Source: Henricia sp. BOLD:AAB3569
Taxonomy: Eukaryota > Echinodermata > Asteroidea > Spinulosida > Echinasteridae
Assembly: GCA_037783545.1 (NCBI GenBank)
Contig: JBBELK010000454.1
Location: 3,224,001 to 3,288,000 of the forward strand
Reading direction: 5' to 3'
DNA: 64,000 nucleotides
In this document: piece after piece, positions 12,801 to 24,800 of the stretch
Numbering within the stretch: the first letter of the stretch is position 1
Layout: each line of letters opens with the position of its first letter
Program-made: the position numbers and the translations under genes
The notes under the pieces: generated by a model
Databases searched by the model: none
Seen by the model: only the letters and a program-made list of their open reading frames with translations
What the model was told of the DNA's origin: nothing

Positions 12801-15800
12801 CCCAAGTCAAATCAAACTGCCCTCGAGTCCCAAGTCAAGTCAAACTGCCTTCGAGTCCCAAGTCAAGTCAAACTGCCCTCGAGTCCCAAGTCAAGTCAAA
12901 CTGCCCTCGAGTCCCAAGTCAAGTCAAACTGCCCTCGAGTCCCAAGTCAAGTCAAACTGCCCTCGAGTCCCAAGTCAAGTCAAACTGCCTTCGAGTCCCA
13001 AGTCAAGTCAAACTGCCTTCGAGTCCCAAGTCAAGTCAAACTGCCTTCGAGTCCCAAGTCAAGTCAAACTGCCTTCGAGTCCCAAGTCAAGTCAAACTGC
13101 CTTCGAGTCCCAAGTCAAGTCAAACTGCCTTCGAGTCCCAAGTCAAGTCAAACTGCCCTCGAGTCCCAAGTCAAGTCAAACTGCCCTCGAGTCCCAAGTC
13201 AAGTCAAACTGCCCTCAAGTCCCAAGTCAAGTCAAACTGCCCTCGAGTCCCAAGTCAAGTCAAACTGCCTTCGAGTCCCAAGTCAAGTCAAACCAAACTG
13301 CGAGTCCCAAGTCAAGTCAAAAACTGCTTTTCGAGTCCCAAGTCAAGTCAAAAACTGCCTTCGAGTCCCAAGTCAAGCCAAACTGCCCTCGAGTCCCAAG
13401 TCAAGTCAAATTGCCCTCGAGTCCCAAGTCAAGTCAAACTGCCCTCGAGTCCCAAGTCAAGTCAAACTGCCCTCGAGTCCCAAGTCAAGTCAAACTGCCC
13501 TCGAGTCCCAAGTCAAGTCAAACTGCCTTCGCGTCCCAATTCAAGTCAAACTGCCTTCGAGTCCCAATTAAGTCAAACTGCCCTCGAGTCCCAAGTCAAG
13601 TCAAACTGCCCTCGAGTCCCAAGTCAAGTCAAACTGCCTTCGAGTCCCAAGTCAAGTCAAACCAAACTGCGAGTCCCAAGTCAAGTCAAAAACTACTTTT
13701 CGAGTCCCAAGTCAAGTCAAAAACTGCCTTCGAGTCCCAAGTCAAGCCAAACTGCCCTCGAGTCCCAAGTCAAGTCAAACTGCCCTCGAGTCCCAAGTCA
13801 AGTCAAACTGCCCTCGAGTCCCAAGTCAAGTCAAACTGCCTTCGAGTCCCAAGTCAAGTCAAACTGCCCTCGAGTCCCAAGTCAAGTCAAACTGCCTTCG
13901 CGTCCCAATTCAAGTCAAACTGCCCTCGAGTCCCAAGTCAAGTCAAACTGCCCTCGAGTCCCAAGTCAAGTCAAACTGCCCTCGAGTCCCAAGTCAAGTC
14001 AAACTGCCTTCGAGTCCCAAGTCAAGTCAAGCTGCCTTCGAGTCCTAAGTCAAGTCAAGTCAGTGAAAATCAGGACTCAAGCCGACTTGAATCCTAAGTC
14101 TCGAGTCCAAGTCTGTACTGACCACTGAGGTCAAACAGGTTTCGCGAGTTAGTCCAAAAGTGTCAACTAGCCACTGAGACCTGGTCAAACAGGTTTTGCG
14201 AGTTAGTCCAAAAGTGTCAACTAGCCACTGCGACCTGGTCAAACAGGTTTTGCGAGTTAGTCCAAAAGTGTCAACTAGCAACTGAGATCTGGTCAAACAG
14301 GTTTCGTGAGTAAGTCCAAAAGTGTCAACTAACCACTGAGACCTGGGGCCAATTTCATGGCGCTGCTAAGCACAAAAATTTTCTTAGCACAGGATTTGTT
14401 TGCTTTATTTTGCAAAAATGGATTGCCAGCCAAAATCGTAAGTGATGGCGAATATTTTTGGCTTGTAATCCATTTTATAAAGCAAATAAATCCTGTGCTA
14501 AGCAAATTTTTGTGCTGAGCAGCGCCATGAAATTGGCCCCTGGTCAAACTGGTTTCGCAAGTTTTAGTCCAAAAGTGTCAACTAACCACTGAGACCTGGT
14601 CAAACAGGTTTCACAAACCACCGAGACATGGTTGTAACGACTCAAACTGCCTTTGAGTCTCAAGTCAAGTCAGTGAAAATTGGGATTCGAGTCCCGAGTC
14701 CGAGTCTTTACAACACTGTAGAGTACACCAGCTCAGGTCACAATTTCATAAAATTAGTGCTGTTTAACAGTTGATTTTACATGTAAGTTCCAGTCCAAAA
14801 TGATTACAGAAATTAAACAAGAGATGGAAAAAAAATAGGTTCAAAATGCTAGTTTTTTTAATATGACTTGAGAATAATGTTGAAGGTGTTTCATTTTATC
14901 GGTTTAGCCCACCCACATTACACTGTGGGTTTATAGGCTCCCTGGGGATAATTTCATCAAATGGGAGGTCTGCGCAGTCCCCTCTCACAAAGCCACCCTT
15001 GATTTTACCAAATGTTTGTGGTTCATTTGGCTAACTTGCCTTGTTCATGCACTATTGGGCAATAAGATCGCCAATTTAAAGGGCTCTTTAAATAGTCTAT
15101 AGTCTGGCTCTTTTGCAATACTGCAGGATGGACATGTAAGATTATTATACTTCACAATGCATTTCAAGTGTTAAATTTAGCATGAAATGAAAGAAAACAG
15201 CCTTTAAAACCTTTTCAACTTTTGCTGCCAAGAAAGGGCCCCGTGTGTGATGTAATTTAAAAAACTTATAACACCTAGTGAAATGTAAAGAAAAAAAATA
15301 GAATTCAAAATGGGGTTTTTATTATTATTATTTCTTTCTGGTATTCGTACCAAGGATTCCTCTAAAGTGCCCATTGCACTGTCACTCGCAAGCGTGAGAA
15401 AACCCACGAAGAATTAGAAATGGCCAGAGACACAGGGGAATCCCCTTGCTCTTCACGAAAGAATGCTCTGGGATCTTTTAAGTGCGTTACCGTTACCTAC
15501 ACACTGGACCAACGGCTTTACATCCTGGAGCAGGTGTGGTTGAGCGCCTTGCTCAAGGGCTGCAGGTACCGCAGCCGGGGAGGTTCGAACCTGCAACCCC
15601 AAGTTTTCAACTATGATTGCGGCAAACTGCTGTAGTTTTCACCCCAGTGTGTGTGCCTACATGTATTATTAAAAGAGGAAACTTTTACAGATTCATGGAG
15701 TAAGGGCATAACATACAAACTAGTCTAAAAAAAATTCAGCCACATACGGTAGATGCAGCAATGCTTCCGAAAACCTTTAAATGCATGATTTTTGTGTCAA

Positions 15801-18800
15801 GTGAATAATAAAAAAATTTGTGCGCACACTCATTTAAATAAATAAATCATCTTTAGTTGTTAATTTCTTACAAAAGGTACTATCTTGGACAGAAATAAAT
15901 TCATGTGGTGTTTGTTACCATTAGTATCAGCACTTTGAGTAAGTTTTTTCTTGTCAACTCAGGAAGTAAAATTTTGGGTCATAGCAAATGATTTAATACA
16001 TGTACGCCTTTAAGTTGTCATCCCCAACGACCTCAAGGTGGATATTATGAAGGAAATGTTGCATTTTGCCCCCTCGAGGGACGTAAGGGGATGATTCAAT
16101 GTAATCTAGAACTGCATGTAGCTCAGTGAGCGTAATTTATGTAATTATTGACTTAGTAATGTCAGTAGGTCAACTTGTCTGGAGTCAATGATATCTTTGT
16201 TGGTGTTCCACCGAAAAGACAACAGTGGCAGCCTGAAGTCAAAGAAAAACCACAAAATAGTAGGGTCACAATTTTTAGATTTGACATCCAGAACGTTTTT
16301 GCAAGTGGGCTCCTGTGCACCCCTAAAATTTGATTTTCTGAGTCACAGAGGATGTGTTTAAGAAGTATGCCAAAGAAACAAAAGACATTGTAGAACAAGA
16401 AATTTGACCAACTGAAAAATGGTTACAAACTTCACAAGGAATGGCAATTGCAGCGATGCCTTGTACTTTGTAGTATCGGTGCCGCCATTTTGTCCGAAAA
16501 ATGGGTGAAGAATAACATTAAATTGTGTACAAGTCCTTCGTGCATTCCTATTGATTTTGCTGAGGCACAGTGGTGTACTTGATCAGGTTTTCCCTTACAG
16601 GGAAATTGCTTAAACATAAGCTTACTACAAACAAGTCTATGGGGATTCCACTAGTTGGTGAGATGACATCACAGCCTTGCTCATGAATATGTAAATTCTC
16701 ATTTGCATCAAAAACAAAACTTGCCCATAATGTACAGCTCAGAACAGCCATCGATTTTTCTGAAATTGATAAAATATGTAAAATTAATGCAGCTTTAGCA
16801 TAAATTTATGAAATAAAAAATCAATAAAATAAAAATTACATACTGAGGTCTTTAAAAAGAAAAACCACAAGAATTCTGGTATTTTGAAACGGTCGTTGGG
16901 GGAATTATTCTGCTATCTACGACCTCCCAGGGAATGAATTTTATCAGACCAGTTGTAAAGTGCATGCTTGACATACCATTACCTGTCTACAAAACAATTT
17001 TGTTTGATGTTAGTGGGGGTATTTTTTTTATTGCTTTGACTACTGTTTGATAGGCCTAATAATGTCTGAATGTTTCAAGGAGCTAGTTCAGATTTTACCA
17101 GTAAATGGATTTCATTGTAACCTAATAATCATGTAAAACACCTCCGCAAAATACTATCCATGGGAAGAAAACAGAAAATTTGCAATCTCCAATTTGTATG
17201 TGGAAGCAAAAAGGTTGGTGTATTAAAATCACTGCACAACTGTAACTGGATAAACATTCACTGGTAATCTAACGTGTCCATTGCTAAGGCACAGGGTAAC
17301 AGTTCACTGGTTTTGGTATAGACCCAGTAACCCTTACCCTTGGTGCATGTAACACACAACAGAGGATGATGTTTTACCCTTTAGAACTCTATTCCTGCCA
17401 TACTAGTCAAAAAAACACCACCAAAAATGTCTGTATTCCTGTTCAAGTGTTGAGTTTAGGAAAAATTACTAGAATTTTTACAGCACTGATTTATACTGTA
17501 AACAAAGACAGGTAACTAGATGGGGCTGTGAACTCATGAACTCTGCTCTATACCTACTGGTACGTAGACAGCAAGACTCTGTTTGTTTGTTTGTTTGTTT
17601 GTAGTTTGGTTTATTTGTTTCCCAGAAGCATTATTTCTGTGTTGCACTGTCAAAGGTCTTCAAAAAGTAGGGTTAATATCCAGAAATCTGATTTTCTTAC
17701 ATTTTTCTTGGAATACTTCCAGCATGTCCATTGCCAAAACAATTAGTTCTACCCTCAGAAAGATAAGATTTTAGGAGGTACATTGTGTACATGTATACAC
17801 AGTCGCACTGTTAATACAACATTCTGCTTATAACAAGGAACATTGTACATGTAGGTCCCAACCTTTTGTTCTTCATTGTTTTTTTTCTTGTTAATACAAT
17901 GCTTCTGTTATAACGAGGTAATCTGCAAGGACCTTTTAATTTTATCCACAAGATTTGAACGTAATAACGTTATTGCACACAACTTTTTTTTTTATTGCCT
18001 AAAGAATGCACAAAGGAGTTGTACGTAATAGTGCAATTCTTCACCCAGATTTCGGACAAAATGGTGGCACCCATACTATAGTCAGACAGCCAAAGTGTGA
18101 CGTGGTTGCCATGGTAATTGGCTCTAAACATCATGGCCGTTGGAAAAAGTACCATTGCAAAAGCACTTGGACACGGTTCAGTGATTTTTACAGCCATTAC
18201 ATAGGCAACTAACAAAATATGACGTATTCACTTACATGTAGGCAGTCTATTTCAATGGGTCATAACAATTGGGTTCATAGGGAAAACCTGAGGGAGTAGA
18301 CCACTGTGCCTTATAGCTCAGCTGGTAGAAAATCTGCCTGATGTGTCAGAGGTCTTCAGGAAAACCTGAGGGAGTATACCACTGTGCCTCATAGCTCATC
18401 TGGTAGAGGGTCTGCTCGGTGAGTCAGAGGTCTTGGGGAAAACCTGAGGGAGTAGACCACTTCACCTCATCTGGTAGAGGGTCTGCTCGGTGAGTCAGAG
18501 GTCTCAGGGAAAACATGAGGGAGTATACCACTGTGCATCATAGCTCAGCTGGTAGAGCATCTGCCCGGTGTGTCAGAGTTCTTGGGGAAAACCTGAGGGA
18601 GTATACCACTGTGCCTCATACATACATGTATAGCTCAGCTGGTAGAAAATCTGCCCGGTGTGTCAGAGGTCTTGGGGAAAACCTGAAGGAGTAGACTACT
18701 GCACCTCATCTGGTAAAGGTCTGCTCGGTGAGTCAGAGGTCTTGGGGGAAAAACATGAGGGAGTATACCACTGTGCCTCATAGCTCAGTTGGTAGAGCCT

Positions 18801-21800
18801 TGTGTGTCAGAGGCCTTGGGAAAAACCTGAGGGAGTACACCACTCACTGTCCCATGTAGCTCAGCTGGTCGAGCGTCTGCCTGGTGAGTCAGAGGTCTCG
18901 GGTTCGAATCCCCAAAAGGGCCCTTACAATTTATCTTATACCAAGTTTGTATACAATGTAGGTCACAAGTTGCACTTGTTCTAACAGCACAATGTCTTTT
19001 GTTTCTTGGGTATTCTTTATTCACAGTGGTTTATTATTACTGAAGAGGTCAAATGCATACACTGATCATGTGTCTAATTCTAGCGGTATCTTTTCATCAC
19101 GGATGTGTGTGTATGAAGACGACGTGCAAAGTGTGCAAGCCGAGTGCCTTATCTCGCCAACGTTTACCCCCAGTCTGTACTCTATTTCGGGTTGAAAGAT
19201 TAATGAACTACGCATTTAAACATCAACATCCGTTTATTTTGGTTACGCATTGTGTCGTGTATTCCGGGTAATCAGGGTTTACTTTAGGTCAGAATGTGTT
19301 TTCATGACCTGGTACAGATGTGAACACTTCGTAGTTGTTTGTTGTCTCTTTTTTGGGTGAAAAATGTTGCCTCTTTTGGTGAAAAAAATTTGAAATTAGA
19401 AGTTTAAAGATAATTTTATACTTCCAGTACATCTACACATGATACATTGTACTGGGGTAGCTCTGAAGTCTATTTTACTACATGTATCAACACTTTTGAA
19501 ATTTGAGCAAGCTGTTTCTTTTCAACTAATAGGCCTAAAGTATAATTTTTGGTCATTGCAAATGATACAATGGGCCTTTAAAGGAGAAGTACATGTATAT
19601 ACCTAAGAAACGAAAGACATTGTTCTGAACAAGTGCAACACATACATTATTATTAGGCCTATACAAAGAACAAGGAATATGACCCGCTGAAAAGCAGATA
19701 TGAACTTCAAAACGACCGGCTTATGGGCAGCCATTTTGTCTGAAAACTGGGCTGCGTTCCACATACAGGCCAACAATTTCGAGTGGAACGAATTGTGCGC
19801 CGCCAATGTTGGCCAACAAACTTTTGTTTTGTTCGCGAGTCATTTCAAAATGGCACACGCGACATGAAAGATGACAGACGATGGTTTGCAGTTTTGAATA
19901 TAACAAATAAATTGCACCTTTCGTGGTCATCTCCCTAATTGCTGGCGATACACAATTAATAGCAACGTCTCACATTTCCTCAAATTTAGTAAGCTAGCAG
20001 CGGAGAGCCACATTACAACGTCACTACGACCGCTGGGACTGTGGGCACCGCCATCTTGACAATGTATTTTGGCCATTTTGGCAAACAATCCGTTCCACAT
20101 TGAGCAAAACGTTGGCGCCAACGTTAACAAATGTTCGCGTGTTTGGAACAGCAGCCCTGGGGAAAGAATGACTTTTTTTGCATACAACTTTTTCGTGTAT
20201 TTCCATAGGAGTACACCATAGTATAACTTTGCTGCAATTGCCGTTCTTTGTGAAGTTCGTATGTTTTTCAGTAGGTCATATTCCTTGTTCTTTGCATAAT
20301 AATGTTTGAGTTACACTTGTTTAAAAAATATGTCTTTCGTTTCTTGGGTCTGCTCCTTTAATGCATTCACAGTAAAACATTTGACTACGTAGCAACTCGA
20401 CTTGACAAAAGTTAATTTGGTATTACAAACCTGCCTCACACCAAGGCGCCCCTAAAAAGCTAAAAATATATCTCCCAAGGTCATTCCACCTACGCGATCC
20501 CCCCAAGTCTGAAAGCAGTTTGCACCCTGACATTGAACGAGACAACCCTGACAATATTACAACATCAATCACTACTCACAGTAGACCAATTTCAATCCAG
20601 TCAGGTATCGGAAGTGATTACTTAGCAAGGGGGGAGTTATGTTGAATGGCTGGTATGTCAGGAATTCCATCCCGAGTCCTTCCCACAACTTGTTCAAGTC
20701 CAGATTATCAAACACTCAGCATGGTTAATTTTATTCACCATTCTGGTGGTTTTTGGGTAGTTTAATCATTATTTTAGTTGTTGAGAATTTGATTACTGAT
20801 AAAAAAAAATGTATATTGTGAACTTTTATGAACTTTTATAAAAGGGGCAGTAGCACAGCATTATAGTTATTGACAAAGTTGTTTTTAAAACGGCCATTGA
20901 TTGAACCAAGATATAGGCTATGCATTGTTAAGACATTGTTTTAACTAACCCAGGTAAAAAAGTTAATCTGGAGAATCGTTCGTCTAACCCTAACCCTAAC
21001 CCTAACCCTAACCCTAACCCTGAGATTGGTGGGTTAACCCTCCCAGATTTTGCAACAGATTCTCCGGAAAAGGACTTTGTGAATTCTGACATGGATAAAA
21101 ACCCTCCTGGATTGTCAATTAACAACATTGGGGATTTTTAGATGTGTCTGGAGTCACGGATTGAACCTGTTTTCCCAGATGTCCTCCCCAAAATCCGGGA
21201 GGGTTAGCAGCTCTGGGTTAACCCACCTTTCGTTTCCCAGGTAAAGTGGCATCTTTAACCAGTTAACCTGGGTAATTTATACCCCTGAGTTTTGCTGTGG
21301 GAAACAAATTAACCCGGGTATTCTTGGGGTTAACGTTTTCTGTTACCTGGGTAATCGTGGGGCCAAAGCCTGAAGTGTCACAGACATGTTGGCTACAGTG
21401 GGGCTGGAACCCATAACCACTGGGTTATTAGTGTGGATGTACATGTATACCCACTAGACCACATGGGTGTGTCAGGTGTCTCGGCCCAATAATAGAAAAT
21501 AAAATGTTTCAACCTTTCATCAAAGTACAACGTATTTATCAGTTCATAAAGCAATAGTCACATGAACATCGATGCTAAATACGCAGTAGGGGATGAAACA
21601 TTCCAACACCTTTGTTCCGTTGACTGGATGAGAGCCCAATAGCCACAGGGGAAAATTTAATTGCTTATTCTAAACGCACGTGGGTGGAGAAAATAGACCT
21701 ATTAATTTTCTCCACTTAATGTCAGTAAACTTTGCCAGCACTCTCTGTTATCCAAAGTGGGAACAAACAAAAAAAGACCCTCCACGTGCCCCCACACGTA

Positions 21801-24800
21801 TTGTAGGCCGGCCCTCAGCGGGACAAAATAGACAAAATTCCTCCAATATTTGTGGGGTTTTGTTTACAAACTATCTTTTGTATCGTAACTTTTATTAAGT
21901 GGTTCTGCATGGATTGTCTGACATTTTGAAGCAGTAGTGTCTTTATTTTCTTGCGGCATGGCCTGTCAGAAGTTATTTGAAAAGTAAAAGCCACCTTTGT
22001 TGCCAAAATGTTTTTATTCACCAAACTTCCTTTTTATTAGGAACTCACTTTACGTAGGTTATTAAATTGTTTGAGGAAAAAAAAAATGTAATTTCTGTGA
22101 ATGACAAAAATGACTGGAATTTATCAAAATTCACCCCCAAGTTGTTAAACATTTGACTTTTATGTGATTAGAACCATCTCCTTGTGGCCGCTTTGTGATA
22201 ACCCACTTTTATCCTGCCGGACCTTATGATTAGCATGTGGTTGTGTACATACACACATGTGATGGGTTTAAAGATACATATTATTATAGATTGCAGGATT
22301 AGAAAACTGTAACAAATAGCATTCTCAATGTGTGATTGAGGATGCAGGGGCGGATCGCGGGGTGGGGGGATTGGGGGTGTGTACGCTGCCACCCTTTTCC
22401 TTAAGAAAATAAAATAAATAAATAAAAATTATCAATAACTTTTGCAACTTTTGGGGTATCTGCCTCATATAACATCACACTTTTGCCTGCTTAAAGTGGT
22501 TAAATATTGCCTATAATCGCACCACAGAGCCGTTGGGGCTTGCGTTTGACATTTTATTGTCTTTACCATTTCAGGCTTAAAGGACGTGTGAAATAGGGTT
22601 TTTATTACATAAAATAATAGTAGAGGATGTGTTTTACACATTTCGGTCAATTTCAGAGAATTTGATAGTTGCGTTTTGGTGTAATTGCACATTTTCTATT
22701 TTTATGTTAATGAGAATTTCCATATTCATGAGCAAAGCCGTGATGTCATCTCAGGAAAAACAGAGGAATTCTCCATAGACTTGTGTACAAAAGTTAATGT
22801 CATTTTCAGTGGCTTCTTGATATCATGAACTATATAAGTTTGCTGAGTTTGTTTAGTATGTCATTTGCAACAACCTTAACAAGTTTGTTTGGGTCAAAAA
22901 TGGATCAATGGGCTACTGCTACTGTTTGAAATGTAATGTTCTTTCTTTGTTTTTCCACTGTGGGTTCCCTCCATGACCAGCAACAAACAGCGCCCTCGCC
23001 TGACAAGACATTTTTGAAGTAGAGAAAATGTCACTTCTTTTTGAAATGAAAACAAATTTGAGTTTGCCACTTTGTTTGCAACACTTTGATCCTTTGATTT
23101 CTGTATAAAAACAGCTGGGTGATAATTTTCACCTCACAAAACCTTTAAACATTTTACGCCCTCAACTGCAAATGATGTACTGGGGCTTTAGGGTTTTGGA
23201 TCATTGCCATTCTTGTAAGAACTCTGGATAGGGCGACATTTCGGGAAGCCTTTCCCCAGGGACCACCGAAATTTCGGCAAGAACCACTCAAAATGACACC
23301 TTATTTTTTTACCCAAAGCTTCCAAAAATGCTTCGAGACCTAAGAGTAAGAGAATTGGTTCTAGTCCTAATAAAAATGGTTTTTGACCTTTAAAAAAATG
23401 GTTTTTGACCTAAAAAAATGATTTTTAATCTCAAAAATATTAGGGCGACACCAAAATGTCGCCCTATTGAGCGTGTCGCCCGAATATAGCATCCATAATT
23501 TTTGTAATCGGCATTAAATATGATATCATGTTTTATATTGATCTACTGACAATTTTGAAGGAAAAAAAATGATGTTGCAAGTTGCACAATATCCAGTGTG
23601 CATGACTAATTACGAAGTATTCTTACTGGTCGCTAAAGTTCTGAGGCATGCGCTTTAATAGCTGAATGGGCTGGGTTGTTCCGACGGCGACACAGAATTA
23701 TAAAAAAAAAAACCTTAATAAACTTTTGCTTTTGCCTCGGCGCCAACATGTTATCCCTCGACATATCGATCTGTTTACATAATCAACAGTTGTAAAAACG
23801 TCTAAGAGAAAGCTTTCGTTTGAAGTTGTATCCAAGTACGTCATCGCACAATCCTAGTATTGTGTGGTTCGATAATAGAAACCACTATATTCACGGCCAA
23901 TTAAACCAGTGTGGTTAATAGAGCTCGAAAGTTCATGACATATTAAAAAATATAAAAAATCACTTCCGTTTTTGATAAATAGCCACTGGTGTCCACTGAC
24001 TGTGGCAAATCAGAGGTCTGTGGTCAGCCGTGCGACATGGTTTGCACAATTACACCTATCATATCAAACCATCACAAGGCTAGATCGGCACTTGCACACA
24101 AAAATACCCCACAGATAAATCACCCCGGGTTTCTTTGATTTGGATGGGGCGTGCTAACACAGTGGCTTCCGGGGCTAATATCCATAGGTGCCAGGGCATT
24201 GAGACTGGCGGCTAAATATGTGTATAAACTGTAAATCATTATACACAAAACGTCTGTGGGCTTTGACAATTCTTGCTCGAGTGCATTTAGAATGTGTATT
24301 ATTTTCTTCCATTCATAAAAATCTGGGAGGGTTATTAAAGGCGTGTCGGAACTTGAGGACAGTAACCAGTTTTTTCTAAAGGAACACCTGTCTCTTCAGG
24401 CACATCCCGTGATCTGGCACGCTGCCAATATAATAGTAATTCGTTTTACAAACGGCACGTGAGCTTTGTTGATACAGACGAGGTTTGGCACTTTGCCATG
24501 TACAATACTACTGTACGATTGACCTTAAAATTTAAGGTCGGTCAATGATACTACAGTGTACATTGCAGTAATACATGTAGTTATCTTAATTTATTCAATT
24601 TTTGGATTTTTTTTCAGATGGGGTTTAAAACTTGAGATGTATTTAAAGTAATTCATACACGTGTATTACAAATTTTTGAATGCAACATCTTTTATTGAAT
24701 GCAAAAATCGTATAGGCCTTACCGGGATTCAAACCCAAGACCTCTGGCTCACTGGGCAGATGCTCTACCAGCTGAGCTATAAGGCACAGTGGTTTACTTC

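Larger units (their letters stand above)
12378..14718. mobile_element. hAT-like non-autonomous element with a satellite core
   Basis: The left end reads TAGGGTTGTAACAAG and the right end, on the other strand, CAGTGTTGTAAAGACTC. These match at most of the first eleven bases and resemble hAT termini. Flanking 8-mers are TAGAGTAG (12370-12377) and TAGAGTAC (14719-14726), a 7/8 target-site duplication of the hAT length. Inside are a 28-bp satellite (about 12404-14065), a 54-bp tandem repeat (14130-14345 and on), a nested MITE (14346-14539) and a second GTTGTAACGACTC terminus-like segment near 14633. No transposase is encoded. The superfamily call is inference from the duplication length and the ends. 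Confidence 0.65.

Noticed and set aside
12404..14065. CRISPR-like array
   Set aside because: Units are contiguous with no unique spacers and the context is animal nuclear DNA with spliced genes.
12511..14097. 528-codon open frame of repeated SQVKSNCLRVPSQVKLPSSP-type peptide
   Set aside because: It is the read-through of a 28-bp satellite in an intron. Its 28-codon period is just three repeat units, and codon content follows the repeat.
18856..18922. Possible functional tRNA gene
   Set aside because: A and B boxes are present but the anticodon stem has mismatches and it is the last unit of a SINE-like array. The same applies to 34618-34689.
20985..21020. True chromosome end
   Set aside because: Only six repeats, with single-copy gene structure continuing on both sides.
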